From: Alicyclobacillus tolerans
GTDB taxonomy: Bacteria; Bacillota; Bacilli; Alicyclobacillales; Alicyclobacillaceae
Assembly (NCBI RefSeq): GCF_001447355.1
Contig: NZ_JXBW01000003.1
Span: 1 to 64,000 of the forward strand
Direction of reading: 5' to 3'
DNA length: 64,000 bases
Shown: positions 24,975-33,623 of the stretch, piece by piece
Numbering within the stretch: position 1 is the first letter of the stretch
Layout: every line of letters starts with the position of its first letter
Made by a program: the position numbers and the translations under genes
The notes under the pieces: generated by a model
Told to the model about the DNA's origin: nothing
Database searches by the model: none
What the model saw: only the letters and a program-made list of their open reading frames with translations

Positions 24975-27035
24975 TTAATCGCGGTAGACCGTTTCCTCAA
25001 CGGGCACCTGAACAGCTTCCCGCAGCGCTTCAGTCGCGGGCGAGTACCAAAACGAGTCAGATGCTAGCAGCCGTGCTGCCTCATCACGTGCCACCGACAT
25101 CATCCGCTGGTCCTGAACGATATCGCCGACAGCAAACTGTGGTAAACCACTCTGGCGAACGCCTAAAAACTCACCCGGCCCGCGCAATTCCAAATCGCGC
25201 TCCGCAATGCGAAAACCGTCCTGTGTATCCAGCATCGTCTGAATTCGGGCATGCGCCGTTTCGTTGTTTGCTTCGCTGAGCAGAATACAATAGCTCTTAT
25301 GTGATCCACGTCCAACGCGGCCACGCAACTGATGAAGCTGTGCTAAGCCAAACTTTTCCGCGTTGTAGATAGCCATGACCGTGGCGTTTTTTACATCGAT
25401 GCCAACCTCGATCACTGTGGTTGCAACAAGTGCATCGATCTCTCCGTCACGAAACGCCCGCATGATCCTATCCTTTTCATCGGCAGCCATTTTGCCATGT
25501 AAAAGACCCAGTCGAAACCCCACCAGCTCCTCGCTTAGCTTGTCGAATACGTCGAGCAAAGCGGTAAAATCCACGGTCTCCGACTGCTCGATAGCTGGCG
25601 TTACAATATACGCCTGACGGCCCGCAGCCAGTTCCCGCCGGATGAAGCGAATAGCCTGTGCTTCTTGATGCTTGGAAAGCGCGATTGTCTCAATTGGCTG
25701 ACGGCCTTTCGGCAGCTCGTCCAACAATGACACGTCCATGTCACCGTACACAGCCAATGCCAATGTACGTGGAATAGGTGTCGCCGAAAGCATCAAAACG
25801 TCCGGGGACACCCCTTTACTGCGCAGGGCAGAGCGTTGCGATACGCCAAACCTATGTTGCTCGTCGGTCGCGATAAGACCTAAATTGCAAAACGTGACAT
25901 CCTCTGTAAGTAAAGCGTGTGTGCCAACAACCAGATGGATTGCACCGCACGCCAAACCTTCAAGAATCTCTCGTCGCGCCTTGCTTCCGACAGATCCGGT
26001 TAACAATCGGATGGAGATACCAGCGCTTGTAAGCACGCGTTCAGCCTCTCGCGCATGTTGTTCCGCCAAAATTTCTGTCGGTGCCATCAGGGCAGCCTGA
26101 AAACCAGCCAGGTAGGCAGCGTAACACGCGAACAGCGCAACCCATGTTTTACCCGAACCGACATCGCCTTGTACCAATCGCGCCATGGCACGGTCGGCCT
26201 GGAGATCGTGAAGAATGTCCATACACGCCCGTCTTTGCGCATCTGTGAGTGGCGCAGGAAGGAAACGGGCGAAGCGGTCGACAGCATCATCAGGTACGCG
26301 TCGTGCAACGCCGGCGGATTCCTTCCGGTGCATGCGAAACCAGTGTAGTTGAATTTGAAACAATAGAAACTCTTCAAATGCCAAGCACCGTCGAGCTTGT
26401 CGCAAATCTTCGGCCGAACGAGGACGATGCATGGCGACGACCGCATCGCGATGATTCCATAGCCTATATTTCTTTGCCAAAGCATACGGTAGGACATCCG
26501 GTAACTCGTCGGCATGCAAATCTATGGCCTTACCAATCAACTGGTGGATTTGGCGCGATCCGATTTCCTTATTGGCTCGATAGACAGGTAGCAAACCGTT
26601 GGCGCCGCCCCGTGGCTCCGCGACATCAAACGATGTTTCGGCAGCGACGATGCGCTGTGTTTTCGCATCCCATCGGCCCGTGACGATAAGCAAGCGCCCA
26701 TCCGTAAGACGCGACTTAAGGTAATGTTGTGAAAACCACGTACATAGGACAAGATGTTGACCGTCCACGCGCAAACGCGCGGTCAACATCGACTTGGCGC
26801 CACGCCAACGCACTATGGCGTTGCCGCTGACAACAGCTCTTACCGTGACTCGCGCACCGTCCTGCCACTCGGCAAGCGGTCGAATTTGCCGATCTTCGTA
26901 TCGGAATGGAAAATAGTGCAACAAGTCGTGAATTGAATGAATGCCAAGAGCCGCCAAGGCATGCTCCTTGGCGGGTCCCACCCCTGGCAAGCCACGCACG
27001 CTCTGCTGTTTCAGATTCAAACCTGGCCACTCCAA
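24975..27035 (-). CDS. recG: ATP-dependent DNA helicase RecG
   Basis: RecG remodels stalled replication forks and branch-migrates Holliday junctions. The 686-residue protein has the N-terminal wedge/OB domain (LPGVGPAKEHALAALG, then the OB fold). Helicase motifs follow: QGDVGSGKTWVALFA (Walker A), TDEQHRFGVSQR (DEQH), SATPIPRTLALAVYG and QLRGRVGRGSHKSYC (motif VI), and the RecG C-terminal GPGEFLGVRQSG. It lies 9 bp after yloU. In B. subtilis yloV and sdaAB/sdaAA lie between them; all three are missing here. Confidence 0.97.
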   Translation of the reverse strand: MEWPGLNLKQQSVRGLPGVGPAKEHALAALGIHSIHDLLHYFPFRYEDRQIRPLAEWQDGARVTVRAVVSGNAIVRWRGAKSMLTARLRVDGQHLVLCTWFSQHYLKSRLTDGRLLIVTGRWDAKTQRIVAAETSFDVAEPRGGANGLLPVYRANKEIGSRQIHQLIGKAIDLHADELPDVLPYALAKKYRLWNHRDAVVAMHRPRSAEDLRQARRCLAFEEFLLFQIQLHWFRMHRKESAGVARRVPDDAVDRFARFLPAPLTDAQRRACMDILHDLQADRAMARLVQGDVGSGKTWVALFACYAAYLAGFQAALMAPTEILAEQHAREAERVLTSAGISIRLLTGSVGSKARREILEGLACGAIHLVVGTHALLTEDVTFCNLGLIATDEQHRFGVSQRSALRSKGVSPDVLMLSATPIPRTLALAVYGDMDVSLLDELPKGRQPIETIALSKHQEAQAIRFIRRELAAGRQAYIVTPAIEQSETVDFTALLDVFDKLSEELVGFRLGLLHGKMAADEKDRIMRAFRDGEIDALVATTVIEVGIDVKNATVMAIYNAEKFGLAQLHQLRGRVGRGSHKSYCILLSEANNETAHARIQTMLDTQDGFRIAERDLELRGPGEFLGVRQSGLPQFAVGDIVQDQRMMSVARDEAARLLASDSFWYSPATEALREAVQVPVEETVYRD

Positions 27036-27044
27036 AACGAAAGC

Positions 27045-27401
27045 TTAAAATTTAACACCTTGCACGTAGATCTGAATATTTGGCGTCTCAATTCCTGCGG
27101 TTTCAGCCAATACATACTCGACCTTCTGCCGAACCCGCTGTGCAGTTTCATAAATGTTGACTCCATACTGCACAATGATAAACAGCTCCACCTGGACGTC
27201 TTCATTTCCTACGATTCGCACTTCCACACCGCGTCCTGGATTCTCACGCCCAAACACTTCAGTGAGCCTATCTACCACCTGGCGACGCGATGCCATACCA
27301 GCAAGCCCATCGCACTCGATGGCCGCGAGCCCTGCCGTGGTGGCGATTACGTCCTCAGACACCGCAATCGTCCCGTATTGGGTATCAAACGTTTTTGGCA
27401 T
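27045..27401 (-). CDS. yloU: Asp23/Gls24 family envelope-stress protein (YloU)
   Basis: This 118-residue Asp23-family protein contains GTIAVSEDVIATTAGLAAIECDG near the start, then VEVRIVGNEDVQVELFIIVQYGVNI and NIQIYVQGVKF at the end. Family members associate with the membrane and respond to envelope stress. Its position between rpmB and recG matches yloU. In most relatives it is followed by the fatty-acid kinase gene fakA/yloV; that gene is not here. A TACAAT element at 27440-27435 may be its -10 box. Confidence 0.9.
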   Translation of the reverse strand: MPKTFDTQYGTIAVSEDVIATTAGLAAIECDGLAGMASRRQVVDRLTEVFGRENPGRGVEVRIVGNEDVQVELFIIVQYGVNIYETAQRVRQKVEYVLAETAGIETPNIQIYVQGVKF

Positions 27402-27577
27402 GGAACCCCTCCGCTCTCGGCGCGTATTTTCCTCATTGTACTATAAACGGATTCGTCCCCGGAAGGATGGTTGCGGGATCCGGGACGATATGCTAAGCTA
27501 GGCAGGGTCATTTTCGCCAAGCATGTCAACGCATGTGCTTGAATTACGGATACAGGCCTGGTGAAGGAGGTGTTCGC

Positions 27578-27769
27578 ATGGCAAGACGGTGTGAAATTTG
27601 CGGACGCGGACCCCAAGTTGGCAACAAGGTCAGCCACTCGCACATTTTGACCAAGCGTCGCTGGCTTCCAAATCTGCAAGTGGTACGCGCGAACGTCGGT
27701 GGAACGACCAAGCGCATCCGCGTTTGTACGCGTTGCCTGAAGGCGGGCAAAGTTACGCGCGCCGTATAA
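27578..27769 (+). CDS. rpmB: 50S ribosomal protein L28
   Basis: L28 (63 residues) starts [20 protein letters not shown] and ends [15 protein letters not shown]. The four cysteines (CEIC, CTRC) mark the zinc-binding form. The ATG at 27578 follows AAGGAGGTG. It is transcribed alone, divergently from yloU, as in B. subtilis, and ends at a strong terminator. Confidence 0.97.
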   Translation: MARRCEICGRGPQVGNKVSHSHILTKRRWLPNLQVVRANVGGTTKRIRVCTRCLKAGKVTRAV

Positions 27770-27782
27770 CTCTGAACATGAG

Positions 27783-27812
27783 AAAAAAGCACCTGCGAAC
27801 AGGTGCTTTTTT
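27783..27812. terminator. Bidirectional terminator after rpmB
   Basis: AAAAAAGCACCTG-CGAA-CAGGTGCTTTTTT is a perfect stem with a four-base loop, flanked by A and T runs. It terminates rpmB on the plus strand and can end spoVM transcripts on the minus strand. Confidence 0.92.
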
Positions 27813-27858
27813 CATGCTATGAAATTGCGCTGATGACCCACTGATGTACAGAAAGAAT

Positions 27859-27942
27859 TCAAGAATCCTTGGTGAAGGTACCCAAAACCGCTTTGACGAT
27901 CCCACCTAGAAACCGCGGCAGCTTGATCGTGTAAACTTTCAA
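27859..27942 (-). CDS. spoVM: Stage V sporulation protein M (SpoVM)
   Basis: SpoVM is a tiny amphipathic helix that recognises the convex outer forespore membrane and anchors SpoIVA to start coat assembly. Minus-strand translation from a TTG at 27942 gives 27 residues: MKVYTIKLPRFLGGIVKAV then LGTFTKDS. It aligns almost residue for residue with the B. subtilis peptide, including the key proline at position 9 and the FLGGIV core. GGGGGAAG lies just upstream of the start. The location between rpmB and rpe is the same as in B. subtilis. It is easily missed because of its size and TTG start. Confidence 0.95.
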   Translation of the reverse strand: MKVYTIKLPRFLGGIVKAVLGTFTKDS

Positions 27943-28105
27943 GACCACTTCCCCCCTCGTGCAACCAGCGCAACATCATCCGAGCGAGTCTGACTGCCGC
28001 AAATCCCGCTCTGCCGCTGGGCATAGGCCTGTGTCGCTAGCTATGTATATGCGCATTCTGTCGAAATGTGCCAGGACGAGCCTAAAAACCGAAGAAGCGG
28101 CTCAC

Positions 28106-28771
28106 TTACATCGTCAAGGCCTTTGTGAGCCGTGCAACCGCGTCTGTACGATCCGAATGGTCAAATACCGCCGATCCCGCAACAAACACGTTTGCTCCCG
28201 CTTCGTAGACCTCTCGTATCGTTTCCTCATTGATGCCCCCATCCACTTCGATGAGAACGTCGCCACGCCCCAATTCAAGCAATTGTCGCCGGGCCGAAGC
28301 AACTTTCGAGACCGTCGCAGGAATCAGAGTCTGCCCGCCGAACCCCGGATTCACCGTCATGATCAGCAACAGGTCCATCTCGCCCACCAAGTATGGGAGG
28401 CTGTCGAGTCCTGTTCCAGGATTCATTGCCAATCCCGCCCGCAGTCCAGAACTGCGAATCATCTGTAAAGCCCGATGTGGGTGATGAGTCGCCTCTTGGT
28501 GAATGGTGATGACGTCTGCACCAGCTTCCACGAAAGATGGAATCATAGACTCAGGCTTTTCGATCATAAGATGTACGTCAAGGGTACAACGAAACCGGCG
28601 CCGCAACGCGGACACGACGAGAGGACCCATGGTGATGTTCGGCACAAAGTGACCATCCATCACATCGATATGTATCCAGTCACATCCCGCGTCGACGACG
28701 GACGCTACTTCCTTCTCCAAACATCCAAAATCCGCTGACAGAATCGATGGCGCAATCTTGGTGACATTCAT
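28106..28771 (-). CDS. rpe: Ribulose-phosphate 3-epimerase
   Basis: Rpe interconverts ribulose-5-phosphate and xylulose-5-phosphate in the pentose phosphate pathway. The 221-residue TIM barrel has KIAPSILSADFGCLEKEV at the N-terminus, IDVMDGHFVPNITMGP (metal ligands), HLMIEKPE, MTVNPGFGGQ and VDGGINEETI. The start ATG overlaps the rsgA stop (ATGA). Between rpe and spoVM, where B. subtilis has thiN, there is only a 163-bp spacer without a gene. Confidence 0.96.
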   Translation of the reverse strand: MNVTKIAPSILSADFGCLEKEVASVVDAGCDWIHIDVMDGHFVPNITMGPLVVSALRRRFRCTLDVHLMIEKPESMIPSFVEAGADVITIHQEATHHPHRALQMIRSSGLRAGLAMNPGTGLDSLPYLVGEMDLLLIMTVNPGFGGQTLIPATVSKVASARRQLLELGRGDVLIEVDGGINEETIREVYEAGANVFVAGSAVFDHSDRTDAVARLTKALTM

Positions 28772-29646
28772 GAATACTCGTTCAGCTCCTGTTCGCGAAT
28801 CTCGTGGTACAGTTGGCGATACGACGCATAGCGCGACAGAGCGATTTGCGACCGCTCCACTGCATCTTTGACGCCGCATCCCTCTTCGTCTAGGTGTAAA
28901 CAGCCACGATAACCACACGCTTGCGCCGGCTCGGCAAAATCCAAAAAATACTCGCGCAAATCGCGCGACGCAAGTTCAAGCTGCAGTTGACTGAATCCCG
29001 GCGCATCCGCCACCCAACTCTCCGCGTCCATTTGAAATAGTTCAAGATGGCGCGTCGTCTGCTTGCCGCGGCCAATCTTCTCACTGACTTCACCTGTTTG
29101 CAAATGTAAACCGGGCAACAAGGCGTTCGCTAAGGTTGACTTGCCTGCTCCAGATGGTCCCGCAAAGACACTTATGCGCCCTTTTAAGCGAGCGCGGACC
29201 TGGGCGACACCGGAGCCAAATTTGGCCGCAATAGCGTACGTTTCATAGCCGATGCCGCGATAAAGTTTAACAATTTCCTCGACGCGTTCGGACACAACAA
29301 GATCGGACTTCGTCAACACAACTGTCGGCTCGACGCCTGCTAGAGCGGCGGCGACGAGCGTCTTGTCAAGCATGTATAGGTTTAAATCAGGCGTGACGAA
29401 GGAACAAGCCACGACGACGTGGTCGACGTTGGCGATGGGCGGTCGCACCAACTCGGTCGTGCGCGGAAGGACCTCGCCGATCACGCCCTCGTTGCTACCG
29501 ATCGGTTCATAAAGGACCCTGTCGCCGACAAGTACCGTCGTGCCACGCTTTTTGAACACACCGCGCGCGCGACAGCGACGAACTTTTTCACCGTCTTGAA
29601 CATCGAAGAAACCACTGATAGCCCGAATCACGCGTCCTTCCGCCAC
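28768..29646 (-). CDS. rsgA: Small-ribosomal-subunit biogenesis GTPase RsgA
   Basis: RsgA (292 residues) is a circularly permuted GTPase that checks late 30S maturation. An N-terminal OB domain (GRVIRAISGFFDVQDG) precedes the GTPase motifs in permuted order: G4 VLTKSDL, G1 GPSGAGKSTLANALL and G3 DAPGFSQ. A zinc-binding C-terminus follows (CGYRGCLHLDEEGCGVKDAV). I chose the GTG at 29646 after GAGGAGG; a longer form would overlap prkC and add unlike sequence. It lies 13 bp after prkC. Confidence 0.95.
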   Translation of the reverse strand: MAEGRVIRAISGFFDVQDGEKVRRCRARGVFKKRGTTVLVGDRVLYEPIGSNEGVIGEVLPRTTELVRPPIANVDHVVVACSFVTPDLNLYMLDKTLVAAALAGVEPTVVLTKSDLVVSERVEEIVKLYRGIGYETYAIAAKFGSGVAQVRARLKGRISVFAGPSGAGKSTLANALLPGLHLQTGEVSEKIGRGKQTTRHLELFQMDAESWVADAPGFSQLQLELASRDLREYFLDFAEPAQACGYRGCLHLDEEGCGVKDAVERSQIALSRYASYRQLYHEIREQELNEYS

Positions 29647-29659
29647 AGCGCCCTCCTCA

Positions 29660-31768
29660 TTATCCCTGTACAGGGTAGTCGCGAACCAGTTGCCCGTTTT
29701 CGTACACTTTGACGTCGCCTTTTTCACCTGGTGTCAGATAGAGTACTTCCTGCCACGAGGTGTGTCGACGAATTCGCTGATTGACAACCACTTGCCCAGT
29801 TCCACGCGCGTCGTCGATCATAATCTCCACGTCAGTCGGCGGGCCTTTCGGCGGATCGACGGTCACCTGTACACTGTGCGGTTGCTCATCTAAAGCGTTC
29901 GCCACAGCGTTGTTGGTGGGAGGTGTTGTCGCATTGCCAACGCCGTTGCCTACGGAATTTCCAACACCATTGCCAAGCTCTGTACCATTGCCGGTGCCAT
30001 TCGTACCTGCAGAGTTTCCTGTGGCGTTCCCACCCGCTCCCTGATCCGAGCTGTTCGAGTTCGAGGTGCTATTGTCCGGTGCAACAGATGGATTGCTGAC
30101 GACGTACATATTGATGGTCGATCCCGCAGGTACAGAATCACCCTCAATATACGGGTACACATACGACACCAGCGGATCCTGATTTACCAGATTGCTTGGC
30201 GTTACGCTACCTACAGTCAGCCCGGCGGCTTGAATCGCTGCTTCCGCCTGCTGTAGTGGCAAGCCAACCAGTTTCGGCACCGTGACATATTTCTCCTCAC
30301 TCACGGTGAGGGTGATTTTTGCATTTAACGGTACCGAAGTTCCGGCTGCCGGATTGCTTGAGATGACTTGACCCGATGGCACCGTCGTGCTCTGTTCCGT
30401 CTGCTCCGTGATGTTGTTCGCCGAAAATCCAGCACTGATCAGCGATTGCTTTGCTTGATCGAACGGTTCATTGGTCACGTCCGGCATGGCCACTTTCGGC
30501 GCGCCTTGACTTACATAAAGGGTAATATCCCGCGTCTTTTTGACCTGTGTCCGTCCGGGCGGCGATTGTTCATAGACGATCCCGGTCGCTTCGTGCAAAT
30601 TTGGCTCCAGCTTTTCAACGATTTGATTTCGCGAAAAACCCGCCGCTTCTAGCGTAGAGACCGCTTTTGCTGCGGGTTTACCCACGACAGAAGGCACTTC
30701 TACGTTCGGCACTGTCATCAAGTTTGTAACCAAGACGATGGCGGCGTAACCGCCAAGGCCGAGTGCAGCGACAGCTAATACCGCGATACCGGTCACCATG
30801 CTGATCCGCTTCCAGCGCGGCATCTTGGGCTTTGACTCCTGTGTCCCAGCGTTCGCCAGCTTGTCGCCCATATGCTCCCCCATTGCCGGTATCACGATGG
30901 TCTTGTCATCGCAGTCAAGCGCTGGCTCAAACTTAGGAACGTTTGGGTGTTCCAAAGCCGTATCGAGATCGGCTTTGACTGCAGCCATATTGTCATATCG
31001 GCCTTCCGGAGCTTTTACCAGACAGCGAAGAATGATATTTTCCACACTCTGTGGAATCGATTTATTCAAGTCCCGCGGTTCGACAAACGGCTCACGCAGG
31101 TGTTTTAAAGCGACGCTGACCGGGGAATTCCCGTCAAATGGAAGTTTACCCGTCAACATCTCATACATCACAATACCCAGCGAATAAATATCGCTCTTTG
31201 CCGTGGTCGGCGCGCCACGAGCCTGTTCTGGGGAAAAGTAATGCACGGACCCTAAGACCGACGTCGCCTGTCTGTCCGCGATTGTGTGCCCAGTCGCTGC
31301 ACGCGCAATACCGAAATCGGCCACCTTGACCTGCCCGTGGCGGTTCAACAGGATATTGTGCGGCTTGATATCGCGGTGGATGACGTGCAAATCGTGTGCA
31401 TGTTGCAATGCAGAGCAAATCTGCTTGCTGATATCGATGACCTCGTCCACCGGCAATGGCGCCCGCTCGATAATCACGTCCTTCAGCGTCGGTCCATCGA
31501 CGTACTCCATGACGATGTACTGCTCGCCTTCCGAGATTCCCACGTCGTACACGTTGACGATATTTGGATGCGATAGCCGCCCTGCCGCTTGCGCCTCTTG
31601 CCGAAAGCGGCGGACGAATTCTTCGTCCTCGACAAATTGGCTGCGCAGCATTTTAACCGCCACAACGCGATCCAAGAGCGTATCGACCGCGCGATAGACG
31701 ACTGCCATACCGCCGTCGCCAATCGTCTCCTCTAGTCGATAACGGCCTCCAAGAATGCGCGAGGTCAT
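29660..31768 (-). CDS. prkC: PASTA-domain Ser/Thr protein kinase PrkC
   Basis: PrkC (702 residues) is a membrane kinase that senses peptidoglycan fragments; in B. subtilis it triggers spore germination. The cytosolic kinase domain (about 1-270) has GDGGMAVVYRAVD, VAVKML, HRDIKPHNIL and DFGIARA. One transmembrane helix (about 331-353) follows, then three extracellular PASTA repeats beginning near EVPSVVGKPA, AMPDVTNEPF and TVPKLVGLPL. A low-complexity Asn/Gly/Ser/Thr linker and a terminal beta-rich domain (VQVTVDPPKGPPTDVEI and following) end the protein. It overlaps prpC by four bases. Confidence 0.96.
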   Translation of the reverse strand: MTSRILGGRYRLEETIGDGGMAVVYRAVDTLLDRVVAVKMLRSQFVEDEEFVRRFRQEAQAAGRLSHPNIVNVYDVGISEGEQYIVMEYVDGPTLKDVIIERAPLPVDEVIDISKQICSALQHAHDLHVIHRDIKPHNILLNRHGQVKVADFGIARAATGHTIADRQATSVLGSVHYFSPEQARGAPTTAKSDIYSLGIVMYEMLTGKLPFDGNSPVSVALKHLREPFVEPRDLNKSIPQSVENIILRCLVKAPEGRYDNMAAVKADLDTALEHPNVPKFEPALDCDDKTIVIPAMGEHMGDKLANAGTQESKPKMPRWKRISMVTGIAVLAVAALGLGGYAAIVLVTNLMTVPNVEVPSVVGKPAAKAVSTLEAAGFSRNQIVEKLEPNLHEATGIVYEQSPPGRTQVKKTRDITLYVSQGAPKVAMPDVTNEPFDQAKQSLISAGFSANNITEQTEQSTTVPSGQVISSNPAAGTSVPLNAKITLTVSEEKYVTVPKLVGLPLQQAEAAIQAAGLTVGSVTPSNLVNQDPLVSYVYPYIEGDSVPAGSTINMYVVSNPSVAPDNSTSNSNSSDQGAGGNATGNSAGTNGTGNGTELGNGVGNSVGNGVGNATTPPTNNAVANALDEQPHSVQVTVDPPKGPPTDVEIMIDDARGTGQVVVNQRIRRHTSWQEVLYLTPGEKGDVKVYENGQLVRDYPVQG

Positions 31769-32526
31769 TTGTTGCCAGCCTCCTCTCGGTTCACCGCGAC
31801 AAGAACCGTCACGTTGTCCGTACCGCCGCGCGCCAGCGCCGCTTGAATCATCGCGCCGACCACTTGCTCCAAATCTACAACCGTTGCGACCGCGCGAGCG
31901 TCTTCCATGAACGACCGAATTTCGTCATCTGCAACATGATTGGTCAAACCGTCTGAACATAAGAGCACCACATCGTCAGAATGCCAGGGATACAAATTTA
32001 AATCCGGATGGCTGTGCGGTTCTGTGCCGAGCGATCTCGTCACGATGTTTCGCTGAGGATGGTGTTTTGCCTCTTCCTGTGTCAGTTGCCCGCGGCGCAC
32101 CAACTCTGCAACCAGGCTGTGATCATCGGTCACCTGGCTGAACTCGGAGCCGGATAGCATATACGCCCGGCTATCGCCAACGTGGGCAATGTATAGCGTA
32201 CCAGGCTTTGCAAACGCGCAGACAATCGTTGTGCCCATTCCGCGGTAACTAACGTTTTCGCATGCCTGCTGATAAATCGCAGCATTGGCTGTAGCGAGTG
32301 CCGAGAGTAGAATCTCGCCCGGATCGCTATCTGGGCGCAGATGCTCGCGCACGTAGAGCCCTACGCGCTCGATGGCCAACCGACTGGCAACGTCCCCCGC
32401 CTGCGGACCACCCATCCCGTCCGCGACGACGAATAGCTCTCCTGAAGCGAGCTCTGGCAGGACAGAGAAGCCATCCTGGTTCATGGTTCGAACGAGACCA
32501 ATGTGCGACTTCGCAGCATACAACAT
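31765..32526 (-). CDS. prpC: PP2C-type protein phosphatase PrpC
   Basis: PrpC (253 residues) dephosphorylates PrkC and its substrates. Metal-binding aspartates are visible in the N-terminal NQDGFSV, VVADGMGGPQAGD, HVGDSRAYML and the C-terminal CSDGLTNHV and GGTDNVTVLVA. GAGGTG precedes the ATG. It lies 37 bp after rlmN and overlaps prkC, forming the usual phosphatase-kinase pair. Confidence 0.96.
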   Translation of the reverse strand: MLYAAKSHIGLVRTMNQDGFSVLPELASGELFVVADGMGGPQAGDVASRLAIERVGLYVREHLRPDSDPGEILLSALATANAAIYQQACENVSYRGMGTTIVCAFAKPGTLYIAHVGDSRAYMLSGSEFSQVTDDHSLVAELVRRGQLTQEEAKHHPQRNIVTRSLGTEPHSHPDLNLYPWHSDDVVLLCSDGLTNHVADDEIRSFMEDARAVATVVDLEQVVGAMIQAALARGGTDNVTVLVAVNREEAGNK

Positions 32527-32563
32527 GCCAACACCTCAATACTCAAACCAAACGAGCGCTCGA

Positions 32564-33610
32564 TCACGCTCGCCGATTCATATGTTGAGCGCGCAACTGG
32601 CCGCACGCCGCCGCGATGTCATGTCCCATTTCGCGTCGGATCGTCGCGTTGATGCCCGCTTCTTGCAATGCATTCCAAAATGCGTAAATCTGTTTCTTTT
32701 CTGTACGCCGATATTCGCGCTCCGGTACGTAATTGACCGGGATTAGGTTGACGTGGCAAGGCAGGTCGCGAATTAACTCGGCTAACTCTCGCGCACACGC
32801 AAGACTATCATTTTGTCCCGCCACGAGTGCGTATTCAAAAGAAATACGCTTCCCCGTTTTTTGATAGTAATAATGACATGCTTCCATCAGCTTGGCAATC
32901 GGGTATGCCTTGTTGACCGGCATCATTCTGCCCCGTAGCTCATCGTTTGGCGCGTGCAGGGACACCGCGAGCGTGATCGGCCGCCCTTCGTCAGCCAGCC
33001 GGCGAATACCAGGTACAAGGCCCACGGTCGAAATGGTAATGTGACGCTGGCCGATATTGAGTCCATGGGCATCGCTGACAATATCGATAAAGCGCATGAC
33101 GTTGTCGTAGTTGTCCATAGGTTCACCGGATCCCATCAAAACGATGGAAGATACGCGGCCGCCCTGGCCGTCGAGTAGCGATTGGCTGTACATCAACTGT
33201 TCGACCATTTCTCCAGCCTGCATCTGGCGGATCATGCCACCGAGCGTCGAGGCGCAAAACGTGCAACCCATTTTACAACCGACCTGGGAGGATACGCACA
33301 CGCTGTTGCCATAATTGTGACGCATGAGCACAGTTTCGACGGTCACGCCATCCGGCCATTCAAGTAGAAACTTCGAGGTCGGGTCGACCTTCGAATCCTG
33401 GCGCACCACTTCCTTAGCACTGCGCAAAAAGGCCCGTTCGGCCAGCGCTTCTCGCAAAGACTTAGGCAGATTCGTCATCTCTTCGAATCCAGTCGCGCGC
33501 TTTTGATACATCCACTCAAACAGTTGTACCGCACGATACGGCTTTTCCCCGAATTCGTGAGCGAGCCAGTCCTTAAGTTCGGCTAATGTAAAGTTATACA
33601 AGTGAACCAT
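32564..33610 (-). CDS. rlmN: Dual-specificity 23S/tRNA adenine-C2 methyltransferase RlmN
   Basis: RlmN is a radical-SAM enzyme that methylates C2 of A2503 in 23S rRNA and A37 in some tRNAs. The 348-residue protein has the CX3CX2C cluster in GCKMGCTFCAS, and MGSGEPMDNYDNV and SLHAPNDELRGRMMP. The C-terminal cysteine used in catalysis is in AAACGQLRA. I start at the ATG at 33610 after GGGGTGA; a longer reading overlaps rsmB. Confidence 0.96.
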   Translation of the reverse strand: MVHLYNFTLAELKDWLAHEFGEKPYRAVQLFEWMYQKRATGFEEMTNLPKSLREALAERAFLRSAKEVVRQDSKVDPTSKFLLEWPDGVTVETVLMRHNYGNSVCVSSQVGCKMGCTFCASTLGGMIRQMQAGEMVEQLMYSQSLLDGQGGRVSSIVLMGSGEPMDNYDNVMRFIDIVSDAHGLNIGQRHITISTVGLVPGIRRLADEGRPITLAVSLHAPNDELRGRMMPVNKAYPIAKLMEACHYYYQKTGKRISFEYALVAGQNDSLACARELAELIRDLPCHVNLIPVNYVPEREYRRTEKKQIYAFWNALQEAGINATIRREMGHDIAAACGQLRAQHMNRRA

Positions 33611-33623
33611 GCATTTCACCCCC

